This document shows, in pieces, positions 26,120 to 34,864 of a stretch of DNA of 64,000 bases. The notes below the pieces were generated by a model. It made no database searches, was not told where the DNA came from, and saw nothing but the letters and a program-made list of their open reading frames with translations. Both the position numbers and the translations under genes were made by a program. The first letter of the stretch is position 1. Each line of letters begins with the position of its first letter. This DNA comes from Helicobacter burdigaliensis (GTDB lineage: Bacteria; Campylobacterota; Campylobacteria; Campylobacterales; Helicobacteraceae): the NCBI RefSeq assembly GCF_003670295.1, contig NZ_QXJG01000001.1, positions 62,001 through 126,000 of the forward strand. The letters run 5' to 3'.

Positions 26120-27331
26120 GTGAATAACAAACATAAATTAGGTATTTTACTTGCAGCAACGAGTGAGAGTATTTTCACAATAGGCACAATGATAGCAAAC
26201 ATTAAAGCTCTTATGGCAGTAGATATTTTTTATATTGTGAGTGATAATTTTTCAAAAAGAGATAAACAAGCTATCTTTAAACTTGCAAAAGAAAGTAAAG
26301 TAGAGTTTATTGTATTTACAAAAGATGATTTTGAAAATAAGATTAAAAATGCAGCTAAAAATCCCCTTTATTTTCAAAGGTTAAATCGTTTTCTAAAGCG
26401 TTGGACTTTTATGGCATTTGCACTTTTTGAGGGATTAAAATATTTAAAAGAATGTGAAAATATTATTTATTTAGATTTTGATATTTTGCTTTTAAGAAGT
26501 TTGGAGCATTTTAAAAAGTTTAAGAAAAAAGGCTATGTTTTAGCAGCACATAGAGGACGCACGACTATGCAACAAACAACAGGGTATCAAGTAGAATACC
26601 ATAATTTATGCGTTTATCGCTCTGGAATCGTGCTTTTTAATGATGGGATAAAAGAGCCTTTAAAACTCTATGAAGAACTTTATATATGGTTTGCATCTAA
26701 TCTTTTAAATTGCAATGATCAAGCGGGTTTAAGTTATTTGATTTTTAAAAATCATTTAAAGGTAAAGAATTTAGATTTTGGTTATACAGGAAGTGTGCAT
26801 TATAGGGCAAATAAGAATCCACATATTATCCATGCATTTGGCCCTAATAATCGTTTTTGGAACAATGAGCTTGTTTTTAGGCTTTGGCCTATGTGGAAAG
26901 AATATTATTTGCAGTGGATACAAGCAAATGGAACTCCTTATAATAAGGGCTTTGTTGCAAAAACAAGTTATGGGTACGAGCGTTTTAGATACCATTTGAG
27001 CTATAAATTAGGCTATATTATTTTTAAAAACTATACAAGCCTAGCTGGAAGAATTAAAATACCTTTTTTGTTGGTTAAAGCCACAATAAGACACAAAAGA
27101 GAAATTGAAAATTATCATAAAATTATCCAAACAAATCCACATTTAAAGCTTCCTCCACTTGAAACTTATGAGGATTATAAATTTGCATTAAAAGAGCAAC
27201 AAAGTGTGCCTTATAAATTAGGAGCAAGCCTTATTAGTGGTTGTAAGCAATGGCATATGGGAGGATTGTTTAAATTCTTTAAAGAAGCAAGAGAGTTAAA
27301 AGTAAAATATGAAAATAAGGAAAGAAAATGA
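26120..27331 (+). CDS. Glycosyltransferase (GT8-like)
   Basis: This 403-aa enzyme starts at a GTG (MNNKHKLGILLAATSES) with AGGA upstream. It shows a nucleotide-sugar fold: LGILLAATSES strand, VDIFYIVSDN, and the metal-binding DxD at D119-D121 (IIYLDFDILLLRS). IVLFNDGI and NCNDQAGLSYLIF correspond to GT8 acceptor motifs. The C terminus (365-398) has YKLGASLISGC and FKFFKEARELKVKYE, a module common at the ends of Helicobacter and Campylobacter surface-glycan proteins and repeated in the pseudogene at 33805. It overlaps the phosphoesterase gene by 4 bp. Probably builds LOS or another surface glycan; donor sugar unknown. Confidence 0.8.
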   Translation: MNNKHKLGILLAATSESIFTIGTMIANIKALMAVDIFYIVSDNFSKRDKQAIFKLAKESKVEFIVFTKDDFENKIKNAAKNPLYFQRLNRFLKRWTFMAFALFEGLKYLKECENIIYLDFDILLLRSLEHFKKFKKKGYVLAAHRGRTTMQQTTGYQVEYHNLCVYRSGIVLFNDGIKEPLKLYEELYIWFASNLLNCNDQAGLSYLIFKNHLKVKNLDFGYTGSVHYRANKNPHIIHAFGPNNRFWNNELVFRLWPMWKEYYLQWIQANGTPYNKGFVAKTSYGYERFRYHLSYKLGYIIFKNYTSLAGRIKIPFLLVKATIRHKREIENYHKIIQTNPHLKLPPLETYEDYKFALKEQQSVPYKLGASLISGCKQWHMGGLFKFFKEARELKVKYENKERK

Positions 27332-28455
27332 ATAATTTATTTCCCTTTATAGCAGTATCTATATTCTTAGTAGTGCATTTTTGGATTTATTTTTTGTTTT
27401 TTAAAAAAATGGTGAAACCAAAAATTCCTTTAAGAATCTTAAAGTATTTTTTAATCATCAATTATTTTGGAATTTTAGGATATTTTTTAGGACGCTATTA
27501 TCTTAGTATGCCACCTGTTTTATACTTTTTTGTATCCTTATCCATAGGTGTAGCTTTTGTGCTTTTTGTGGTAAGTATTGTTTATCAGATTTTAAATCTA
27601 GCATTGATTTTTAGCCATAAAAGAAGACATTTTTTTAAGCAAGTGATTAATATTTTTAGCGGTATTTTTGCGAGTGGATATTTAGGTTGGGGGATTATTG
27701 AAGGAAAATTAAAACCAGAAATTACAAGAGTAACTCCTAAAATTAAGAATCTAAAAATGCCTTTTAGTGCAGTGCAAATTAGTGATTTGCATATTGGAGG
27801 CTTGATAGAGCAAAGTGTAGTAAGGGGGATTGTAGAGCAAAGCAATGCCTTAGGAGCAGATATTATTTTTTTAACAGGAGATATTATTGATATAAAGATT
27901 TCTAATGTTAGTGAAGCCCTAAAAGAGCTTGCAAAGTTAAAAGCTCCTCTTGGTGTGTATTATATCGTAGGAAACCATGAGTATTTTCATGGAATAGGGG
28001 AGTTATTAGAAGCTTTAAAAAGCTTAGGTATAAGAGTTTTGGAAAATGAAAATATTATTATTAGTAAAAATGGGGAAGAACTTTTTAATCTCATAGGCGT
28101 TTATGATCTTTTTGGTAGAAGAATTGGAGCATTAGAGCCCCATTTAAAAGAAGCTTTGACTTTAAGAAATGAGAAATTGCCTACTTTACTTTTAGCGCAT
28201 CAACCAAAATTTATTAAAGAAATCACAGAAGAAGATAAAATTGATATGATGCTTTGTGGGCATACGCATGGTGGGCAAATTTTTCCTTTTAGATTCTTAG
28301 TAACTTTAGATCAGCCTTATTTGCAAGGTTTATACCAACATTCACAAACTACACAAATTTATGTAAATCGTGGAACGGGTTATTGGGGGCCTCCGATGAG
28401 AATCTTAGCAAGAGCTGAAATTACACATTTTGAATTTTTACCTAAGGATTTTTAA
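27328..28455 (+). CDS. Membrane-anchored metallophosphoesterase (YkuE/YaeI-like)
   Basis: This 375-aa protein has about four N-terminal membrane helices (about residues 5-25, 35-55, 60-90 and 105-125) followed by a calcineurin-like phosphoesterase domain. The di-metal motifs are complete: ISDLHIGG, LTGDIID, VGNHEYFHG and CGHTHGGQIFPF. Such enzymes act on UDP-sugar lipids, phospholipids or cyclic nucleotides. Coupling by a 4-bp overlap (ATGA) to a glycosyltransferase suggests a lipid-linked or envelope substrate, but this is inference. The active domain most likely faces the periplasm or membrane surface. Confidence 0.9.
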   Translation: MNNLFPFIAVSIFLVVHFWIYFLFFKKMVKPKIPLRILKYFLIINYFGILGYFLGRYYLSMPPVLYFFVSLSIGVAFVLFVVSIVYQILNLALIFSHKRRHFFKQVINIFSGIFASGYLGWGIIEGKLKPEITRVTPKIKNLKMPFSAVQISDLHIGGLIEQSVVRGIVEQSNALGADIIFLTGDIIDIKISNVSEALKELAKLKAPLGVYYIVGNHEYFHGIGELLEALKSLGIRVLENENIIISKNGEELFNLIGVYDLFGRRIGALEPHLKEALTLRNEKLPTLLLAHQPKFIKEITEEDKIDMMLCGHTHGGQIFPFRFLVTLDQPYLQGLYQHSQTTQIYVNRGTGYWGPPMRILARAEITHFEFLPKDF

Positions 28456-28512
28456 AATTGATAAAATTTTTAAAACAAACTAAGTATAATTATCAATAAA
28501 TTTATTATATGG

Positions 28513-30870
28513 ATGGGAATGAAAAAGAAGATATTACTCCTTGCTCTTGGAATGACAAGCCTTGTAAATGCTTTAGAATTTTATATTAATAGCGGTAGAG
28601 AAGAGGGCAATAATTTTGCAGTTTTAAACATAAAAGATGAAAAACCTTTTTTATGCAAAGAAATTTATAATCGTTATAGTGAGGTAGAGGAAGTTATTTG
28701 TGAGTTTGATGCAGGTTTGCTTTCACGCTTTGAAGAGAGTGAAACTCTTTTTTTTACGATTAAGCCACAAATTATAGATAAAAAACTCAATCTCCTTATT
28801 AAACCTAAAAAAAAGATTAAATTATTTAATCAAGAATTTGATTTAGCAAAAGATGGTTTCATACCCAAAGAGCGTAATAAAATGTCAAGAAAATGGCAAA
28901 TTTTAGGCTATGGGGATACTTTGCCTTTTATAAATGAGAATAAATTACAAGAGGGGATTAATTTTCCGCTTAATTTTAGAGTTACTTCAAAGCCTAGTAT
29001 TGGTATTTTGGATTATCGTTTGCGTCCTATGAATAATGATGTGGGGCTAGATAAAGATTATTTTTTACGCATTCAGTCTTTTGTCCAAAGGGGTGCTTAT
29101 GATGAGGCGCTTTTAAGCATTGATGAAATGCTAGAGCTTTATCCTGAAACAATTTTTAAACGCGATGTGCTTTATTATAAGATTCATAGTTTAGATGGAA
29201 GAGAAAATGAAGAGGATTATGAAGATATTATTGAGCTTGCTAAAGCTTGGCTTGCTGCATATCCTACGGATATTCATGCTTCAGAGATTTTGCAAATTAT
29301 GGCAAAAACCTATGCAAAGATGAATTTTTTTGAAGAAGCAAAATACTATTATAGTCGTTTATTTGAAGAATATAAAGATGATAAATTTTCACTTTTGGCA
29401 AAGCTAGATTATGCGGAAAATCTCTATAAAAGAGGTGAGCGAAATAGCGTCCCTACACTTTATAATGAAGTTTTAAATAAAACTAATGATTTAGATGTTG
29501 CAAGTAAGGCTGCATTGTTGTTGGCTGAATTTTACAGAAAAGAAAAAAACGCTAAAGAAGCACAAAGTAACCTTAATACTATCTTAGAGGCAAATCCTAC
29601 ATTTTTCTTACGCGATATACAAAAAACTTACAATTTGCTAAAGCAATGGGAGGAAAGTGGTATTTATGCAGTGCCTGCAAAAGTCGCAGAATTGGCCTTG
29701 TTAAATTCAAGTGATCAAGCACCCTTTTATAAGAATCTTTTAAAAGATGTAGGATTATGGTATGACAAAGCGGGAAATTTAAAAAAAGCACATGAATATT
29801 ATGCGCGATTTTTAGAGGAATTTGGCAAAGAAGAGGAAGCAAAAGAAATTAAAACTTTAGATGATAAGTTGCTTTTAGCTTATGATGAGGGAAATGCTAC
29901 TAAAAAATTAGAGCATTATGATTATGTAATAGAGCAATATAAAAATCAAGAAGAAGCAAAAATGGCTTTAGAGAAAAAAGCACAAACTTTATATGAGCTT
30001 AAAGAGTATGAAAAAGTTTTTGATTTAAGAGGGGAATTACCTAATGATAATGTAGCACTTATTAACTCAAGTGCTATGCTAATTAAAGAAGCACTTAGAA
30101 ATAAAGAATGCAAAAAAGTAGCATATTTTGGAGAAACAATCTATAAAAACTCTCCTCTAACTCCAGAGGAAAATTTGGAATTTTTTGATTGTCTTATGGA
30201 AGTTTCACAATACAAAAATGCACAAAAATTAGCACTTTTGGAATCTAAAAATAAAGATCCTAAATTAAAAGCAAAATGGCTTTATAGGCTAGGCAGTGCT
30301 GAGTATGCATTGCAAGATTATCAAAAGGCTGCATTTGCTTCGCGTGATGCTCTTGCTTTTAGCGATGCAGATCCTTTAGCGGCTTTTATACTTTTTAATT
30401 CTTTATCGCATCTTAATAGAACAGAAGAGGCAATGGAGCTTTTAGAGCGTTTGGAAAAGGATTTAGGGAATCGCAAGGAAATTATAGAAGTATATTCTAG
30501 GGTGCTAGAAATAATGAATAAGAAAAAAGATGATATTGCTATTCAAATTTATGCTAATAAACTACTTAAAGCTCAAGCACAACATCAAAGATATGAATAT
30601 TCCCCTTGGGCTGAATTTAGTTTGATTGAAAGCTATATTAAAGAAACTAAATTTAAAGAAGCCTTGCAAGTGGCAAATGAAGCACAAAAACATACAAATA
30701 GCCAAGGGGAAATGGCGCAAGTTTTATATTTAAAAGGGTATTTATCTCATAAAATTGGAGAAAGAGAAAATGCTTTAAAATCTTATCAAGAATGTGCTAA
30801 AATACAAGCACAAACTCCTTGGAAAAATCTATGCACAGATGCCTTAAATCTTATGGAAAATCAAGAATAA
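28513..30870 (+). CDS. pflA: TPR-rich periplasmic flagellar motor protein, PflA-like
   Basis: The 785-aa protein has a signal peptide (KKKILLLALGMTSLVNA), an N-terminal beta-rich part up to about 170, and then many tetratricopeptide-like helical pairs to the C terminus (for example YDEALLSIDEMLELYPE, FFEEAKYYYSRLFEEYKD). Length and order match PflA of C. jejuni and H. pylori, a scaffold of the large epsilonproteobacterial flagellar motor needed for rotation. Identification is by recalled resemblance; a generic TPR protein is the alternative. Either ATG at 28513 or 28519 could start it. xseB follows 11 bp downstream. Confidence 0.78.
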   Translation: MGMKKKILLLALGMTSLVNALEFYINSGREEGNNFAVLNIKDEKPFLCKEIYNRYSEVEEVICEFDAGLLSRFEESETLFFTIKPQIIDKKLNLLIKPKKKIKLFNQEFDLAKDGFIPKERNKMSRKWQILGYGDTLPFINENKLQEGINFPLNFRVTSKPSIGILDYRLRPMNNDVGLDKDYFLRIQSFVQRGAYDEALLSIDEMLELYPETIFKRDVLYYKIHSLDGRENEEDYEDIIELAKAWLAAYPTDIHASEILQIMAKTYAKMNFFEEAKYYYSRLFEEYKDDKFSLLAKLDYAENLYKRGERNSVPTLYNEVLNKTNDLDVASKAALLLAEFYRKEKNAKEAQSNLNTILEANPTFFLRDIQKTYNLLKQWEESGIYAVPAKVAELALLNSSDQAPFYKNLLKDVGLWYDKAGNLKKAHEYYARFLEEFGKEEEAKEIKTLDDKLLLAYDEGNATKKLEHYDYVIEQYKNQEEAKMALEKKAQTLYELKEYEKVFDLRGELPNDNVALINSSAMLIKEALRNKECKKVAYFGETIYKNSPLTPEENLEFFDCLMEVSQYKNAQKLALLESKNKDPKLKAKWLYRLGSAEYALQDYQKAAFASRDALAFSDADPLAAFILFNSLSHLNRTEEAMELLERLEKDLGNRKEIIEVYSRVLEIMNKKKDDIAIQIYANKLLKAQAQHQRYEYSPWAEFSLIESYIKETKFKEALQVANEAQKHTNSQGEMAQVLYLKGYLSHKIGERENALKSYQECAKIQAQTPWKNLCTDALNLMENQE

Positions 30871-30881
30871 AAGGAAAAATT

Positions 30882-31091
30882 TTGGAAAATAAAGTAGATA
30901 TTAAAAATTTTGAAGGAAATATAGAAAAACTAAAGGGTTTTTTGGAGAGTTTAGAGGATGAAAATATTACCTTGGAGAAAAGCTTAGAAATCTATAAAAA
31001 GAGTAAAATGCTTCTAAAAGAAAATCAAATGATGCTTGAAAATGCAAAATTAGAATGCATAGAGATTAAAAAACAATTAGAGGAGGAATAA
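30882..31091 (+). CDS. xseB: Exodeoxyribonuclease VII small subunit (TTG start)
   Basis: XseB is the small helical subunit that wraps the XseA nuclease in exonuclease VII. The 69-aa protein starts at the TTG at 30882 (MENKVDIKNFEGNIEKL), preceded by AAGGA at good spacing; the longer frame from 30819 lies inside pflA and has no ribosome site. The family pattern LESLEDENITLEKSLEIYKK followed by a C-terminal helix is clear. It ends directly before the nitrilase-like gene (stop at 31091, ATG at 31092). xseA is not in the window. Confidence 0.9.
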   Translation: MENKVDIKNFEGNIEKLKGFLESLEDENITLEKSLEIYKKSKMLLKENQMMLENAKLECIEIKKQLEEE

Positions 31092-31868
31092 ATGAAAATA
31101 GGAGCCTTACAATTAGGAGAAAATAAGACTCAAAGTGAGCTTGCTGCTTATTTAAAAACAGCAAGTGAGCAAAAAGCAAAGGTTGTTGTGCTAGGAGAAT
31201 ATCTTTTGGGGGATTTTTTTAAAAAAATTGAAAGCAAAAATAAAAAGATTTTTTTAGAAGAAGCAAAAACACAATATTCTATGCTTTTAGAGCTTTCTTG
31301 TAAGTTTTCTATTATGCTTGTAGCTCCTGTTATAGAAGTTGTAGGGACTAAATTTTATAAAAGTATAGCAATTATTAATAAAGGCAAAACTCTATTTTAC
31401 CGCTCACAACGCTTAATGCCCTATGAGCATTGGAATGAAGCAAATTTCTTTAACAACACACTTTCAAAAACGATTAAAATGCCTCCTGTTTTTAAGATAG
31501 GTAGTTTTAAATTTAGCGTTCTTTTTGGGTATGAATTGCATTTTGATGAATTTTGGTTGAAATTTAAGCAAAATCAAGTGGATTGTGTGTTGCTACCTAG
31601 TGCTTCTACTTTTGATTCTTCTTTGCGTTGGAGAAGCATTATTAAAATGAGGGCATTTTTAAATAGTTGTTATATCCTAAGGGCTAATCGCATAGGACAA
31701 TATGAAGATAAAGAAAATAAAACAACTTGGAATTTCTATGGGGATTCTTTGTTTGTGAATCCTGTGGGAGAAGTTATAGATTGCTTGGGTGATAGAGAAG
31801 AATTGCTAATAGTAGAGCTTGATAAAAAACAACTTGATTTGTTTAAGGAATGTTGGCAATTTAGATAA
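31092..31868 (+). CDS. Nitrilase-fold protein with substituted catalytic residues (probable pseudoenzyme)
   Basis: The 258-aa protein has the nitrilase-superfamily fold (KIGALQLGENKTQSELAAYL; KVVVLGEYLL; DCVLLPSAST; a C-terminal FYGDSLFVNPVGEV strand), but the Glu-Lys-Cys triad is broken. E36 is kept. The lysine position reads Ser (S105 in FYRSQRLMP, compared with TYRKMHIP in the aguB-like protein of this window). The nucleophile reads Gly (G146 in SVLFGYELHF, compared with GVLVCWDQW). It should not hydrolyse amides and may be structural or regulatory. The frame is intact and directly follows xseB, so it is kept by selection rather than decaying. Confidence 0.8.
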   Translation: MKIGALQLGENKTQSELAAYLKTASEQKAKVVVLGEYLLGDFFKKIESKNKKIFLEEAKTQYSMLLELSCKFSIMLVAPVIEVVGTKFYKSIAIINKGKTLFYRSQRLMPYEHWNEANFFNNTLSKTIKMPPVFKIGSFKFSVLFGYELHFDEFWLKFKQNQVDCVLLPSASTFDSSLRWRSIIKMRAFLNSCYILRANRIGQYEDKENKTTWNFYGDSLFVNPVGEVIDCLGDREELLIVELDKKQLDLFKECWQFR

Positions 31869-31900
31869 AATTTATTTAGTTTAAATTAATCTATTTTGAG

Positions 31901-31937
31901 TATAATTAGCGGTTTTATTGAATTTTATTAAAACCGC
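31901..31937 (+). promoter_or_regulatory. rpoD promoter -10 and overlapping stem-loop
   Basis: TATAAT at 31901-31906 lies 55 nt before the rpoD ATG. It is followed at once by a perfect 9-bp stem, GCGGTTTTA (31909-31917) with TAAAACCGC (31929-31937), around an 11-nt loop. The stem could end the upstream pflA-xseB message or act at the start of the rpoD message. The ribosome site TTGGAG follows downstream. Confidence 0.5.
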
Positions 31938-31960
31938 AAAAAACCTCTTGGAGTTATTTA

Positions 31961-33802
31961 ATGTCTGCAAAAAATATAAATCAACAACTTGAAGAATTGT
32001 TTTTAGAATCCCAAAGCTATGTTTCTTATGAGAAGATTGCACAAATCTTAGTAAAACTCCCCACAGCAGCACAAGCCAAAAAAGTAAGTGAGCTTGCTAA
32101 AAAATACAACAAACAATTAATGTCAGCTTCTCAAGTAGCAAAACTCTTAAATCAAGCAGATGCCAAAAAAATCAAGGAAGAAAAAAAGCGTCTTTTAGAT
32201 GAAGAGCTAGAAGATGAATTTGACTTTATGAAAGAGCGTGAATTGCTAGAGTGGAGCAGAAGTGATAGTCCTGTAAGAATGTATTTGCGTGAGATGGGGC
32301 AGATTCCGCTTTTAACACGCGAAGATGAAGTGGAGCTTAGCAAAAATATTGAACTTGGGGAAAACATCATTTTAGATGCAATTTGTTCTGTGCCTTATTT
32401 GATTGATTTTATTTTGGATTATAAGGAAGCATTAATTAATCGTGAGAGGCGTGTAAAAGAGCTTTTTAAGAGTTTTGATGATGAAGAAGAGGGAGAAGAG
32501 GAGAGCGAAGAAGAGCTAGAAGATGAAGAGGGGGATGAAGAGGGTAAAAAAACAATTAGTAAAAAAGATCAAAAGCGTGTAGATAAGGTTCTAGTAAGCT
32601 TTAAGGCCTTAGAAAAAGCTAAAAAAGATTGGCTAAAAACTTGGGAACAAGAAAAAGGCGAAGAAAGCGAAGATATGCTTTATCTTCTAACTTTAGCGCA
32701 TAAAAAGCAGTTTTTAAAAGAAAAGCTTTTAGATTTAGGTCCTACAAGTAAGCTCATTAACGAGCTTGTAAAAGCCATGGAAAACACTATTAAAAGCGAT
32801 GAAGGGTTTGATAAAGAGCTTAAACGCTTAGAATATCGCTTGCCTTTATTTAATGATATTTTGCTAGAAAATCACAAAAAGATTTTAGAAAATATCACAG
32901 AGATGAGTAAAGCAGACATCACAGCAGCTGTGCCTGAAGCGACTATGGTTTCCACTTATATGGAGATTAAAAAGCTCTTTCAAACAAAAATAGCGAGTGA
33001 AGAGAGTTTTGATTTAGAACCAGAAAAACTAAAGCAGATTTTAGAACAAATAAAGCGTGGTAAAGATATAGCAGACAAAGCAAAAACAAAAATGGCAAAA
33101 TCAAATTTAAGGCTTGTAGTAAGCATTGCTAAGCGTTATACAAATCGTGGATTGCCATTTTTAGATTTGATTCAAGAGGGAAATATCGGACTTATGAAAG
33201 CTGTGGATAAGTTTGAATATAAAAAGGGTTATAAATTTTCAACCTATGCTACTTGGTGGATTAGACAAGCTATTTCAAGAGCGATTGCTGATCAAGCAAG
33301 GACGATTAGAATCCCTATTCATATGATTGAAACGATTAATCGCATTAATAAAATTATGCGTAAATTTTTACAAGAAGAGGGCAAAGAACCTGATATTGAA
33401 AAAATTGCCGAGGAAGTGGGATTACCTGTGGATAAGGTAAAAAATGTGATTAAGATTACAAAAGAACCTATTAGTCTTGAAGCACCTATTGGAAGTGGTG
33501 AAGATGGGAAATTTGGGGATTTTGTAGAAGATAAAGCTTCTGTGGGTCCTATGGAGCATATCTTAAAAGAAGATTTAAAAAGCCAGATTGATGATGTGCT
33601 AGATCAGCTAAATGAAAGGGAAAAGGCAGTTATTAGAATGCGTTTTGGACTTTTAGAGGATGAATCAGATAGAACACTAGAAGAAATCGGCAAAGAACTT
33701 AATGTAACAAGAGAGCGTGTAAGACAGATAGAATCAAGTGCCATAAAGAAACTAAAACACCCAAAAGTAGGCAGAAAGCTTAAGAATTATATTGAGGATT
33801 AG
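31961..33802 (+). CDS. rpoD: Primary RNA polymerase sigma factor (sigma-70 family, sigma-80)
   Basis: This 613-aa housekeeping sigma factor shows region 1.2 ([19 protein letters not shown]), region 2 ([35 protein letters not shown] for -10 melting and recognition), region 3 ([14 protein letters not shown]) and region 4 ([20 protein letters not shown] helix-turn-helix). Between 1.2 and 2 is a nearly pure acidic stretch (about residues 173-195), equivalent to the non-conserved region of E. coli sigma-70. The N terminus keeps a region 1.1-like helical domain. In this phylum the factor recognises strong -10 boxes with poorly conserved -35s, consistent with promoters seen here. Confidence 0.97.
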   Translation: MSAKNINQQLEELFLESQSYVSYEKIAQILVKLPTAAQAKKVSELAKKYNKQLMSASQVAKLLNQADAKKIKEEKKRLLDEELEDEFDFMKERELLEWSRSDSPVRMYLREMGQIPLLTREDEVELSKNIELGENIILDAICSVPYLIDFILDYKEALINRERRVKELFKSFDDEEEGEEESEEELEDEEGDEEGKKTISKKDQKRVDKVLVSFKALEKAKKDWLKTWEQEKGEESEDMLYLLTLAHKKQFLKEKLLDLGPTSKLINELVKAMENTIKSDEGFDKELKRLEYRLPLFNDILLENHKKILENITEMSKADITAAVPEATMVSTYMEIKKLFQTKIASEESFDLEPEKLKQILEQIKRGKDIADKAKTKMAKSNLRLVVSIAKRYTNRGLPFLDLIQEGNIGLMKAVDKFEYKKGYKFSTYATWWIRQAISRAIADQARTIRIPIHMIETINRINKIMRKFLQEEGKEPDIEKIAEEVGLPVDKVKNVIKITKEPISLEAPIGSGEDGKFGDFVEDKASVGPMEHILKEDLKSQIDDVLDQLNEREKAVIRMRFGLLEDESDRTLEEIGKELNVTRERVRQIESSAIKKLKHPKVGRKLKNYIED

Positions 33803-33804
33803 GA

Positions 33805-34080
33805 ATGCAAGAAAATTTTAAAGATGTAAAGCAGAAAGTTTATCTTTGTTCTTTTGCAGATACTAGATTGGGTATTTCTGTGCATAGATTTAAATAGTTA
33901 GAAAAATACGAAGATTATAAAGGAGATATAAAGATATAAAATGACTTAACCTACAAACTAGGAGAAGCACTCATAAAAGCAAATAATGAGCGGGGGGGGG
34001 GAGCAAAAATACTTTCCTTTATCCGCTTCTTAAAAGAAGTGCGTAGGTTGAAGAGGGAATATGGAAGTAAGAGGCTTTAA
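33805..34080 (+). pseudogene. Decayed surface-glycan gene with G10 tract
   Basis: One frame runs from an ATG two bases after rpoD to a stop at 34080, broken only by a TAG (33895) and a TAA (33937). Its first part reads QKVYLCSFADTRLGISVHRF, the usual opening of Helicobacter/Campylobacter glycan-locus proteins. Its last part reads YKLGEALIKANN and then FIRFLKEVRRLKREYG, matching the C-terminal module of the glycosyltransferase at 26120. The two ends joined at only 92 codons imply a large internal deletion. A run of ten G (33992-34001) lies in the C-terminal part. Confidence 0.6.
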
Positions 34081-34864
34081 AATGATAAAGCCTTTAAATA
34101 ATTCACTAAATTCTTATAGTTACATAGCATTATCCACAAACAAAACATAAAATCATTATAGAATCTTTTTATAAGTTAAGGCAGTTTAAAGATTTGCTTT
34201 GTGGGATAGCTATTTGTTGCTACGAGATTGCTGTCAAACCTCGTGGCAGTTTCTTTTACGGATTTGCACTTCGCTACGCTCGTGGATAACGCTTTGCTTG
34301 TATGCTTCGTCGCTTCGCTCCTCGCAATGACAGAGGGGGAGGGATTGTAATGACTCAAAGGAGAAACCTTGTTAAAACACAAGGTAACCTAAAGTGTTAC
34401 TGCGAGTAAATGTGAAGTATTTGCGTGGCAGTCTAAGGGGTTGTCTTGAAGGGTTTTCATAAATTATCATACTTTATGCTTATAATTTTTGGCTTATTAC
34501 TGCGAGGAGTAGAAACAATGATAAAGTGATTTAAAAAGCAACCTTGAAGTATTTATAGATTGTTATAAAGCTGTAATAAGCGATGTATATTTAAGAATTT
34601 ATATTAACGATTATTATAGAGAATGGAGCCATAAAGCATTTAAAATAAAATTAAAGAAAATATAATTAAATCTTTTATGGGCATAGTATCTTTTAGAACG
34701 TAAGACTTATATATTATTAATAAAAAAATTCACATAATGCATAATAAAAATATAACATTATTTGTAAGATATAAAGTTGCCAAAAAAAAAGAATAAATCT
34801 TGTAAAAACCCTATACTTTTAAACTTTTATGATAAAATTCTACTAGATTATTACAAGGAAGTAA
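34081..34864. other. Gene-free stretch with dispersed repeat and gene debris
   Basis: No intact gene is supported in this roughly 780-bp stretch between the pseudogene and murG. It contains a dispersed-repeat-like segment (about 34177-34345), a 47-codon open fragment at 34525-34665 with no start or ribosome site, and very AT-rich DNA leading to murG. The last part has a TATGATAAAAT promoter-like box about 35 nt before the murG ATG. The stretch looks like a site where DNA was gained and lost. Confidence 0.6.
34177..34345. repeat. Dispersed intergenic repeat (IARSEATK-type)
   Basis: This segment is richer in G+C than its surroundings and contains CTTCGTCGCTTCGCTCCTCG and GCAATGACAGAGG. Translated on the minus strand it gives SVIARSEATK, a string I know from spurious proteins produced by a repeat family scattered between genes of many unrelated bacteria. 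An imperfect inverted repeat (TGCTACGAG / CTCGTGGCA, 34218-34248) lies at its left side. The minus-strand open frame 34176-34382 is an artefact of it. Confidence 0.5.

Noticed and set aside
30819-30881. Longer N terminus for xseB
   Set aside because: It lies inside pflA, has no ribosome site, and the XseB family pattern begins at the TTG at 30882.
32476-32548. Acidic stretch in RpoD as an unusual insertion
   Set aside because: Primary sigma factors of proteobacteria commonly have an acidic non-conserved region between regions 1.2 and 2.1.
34176-34382. 68-residue minus-strand frame with IARSEATK
   Set aside because: It is the known spurious translation of a dispersed repeat, with no start context or conserved domain.
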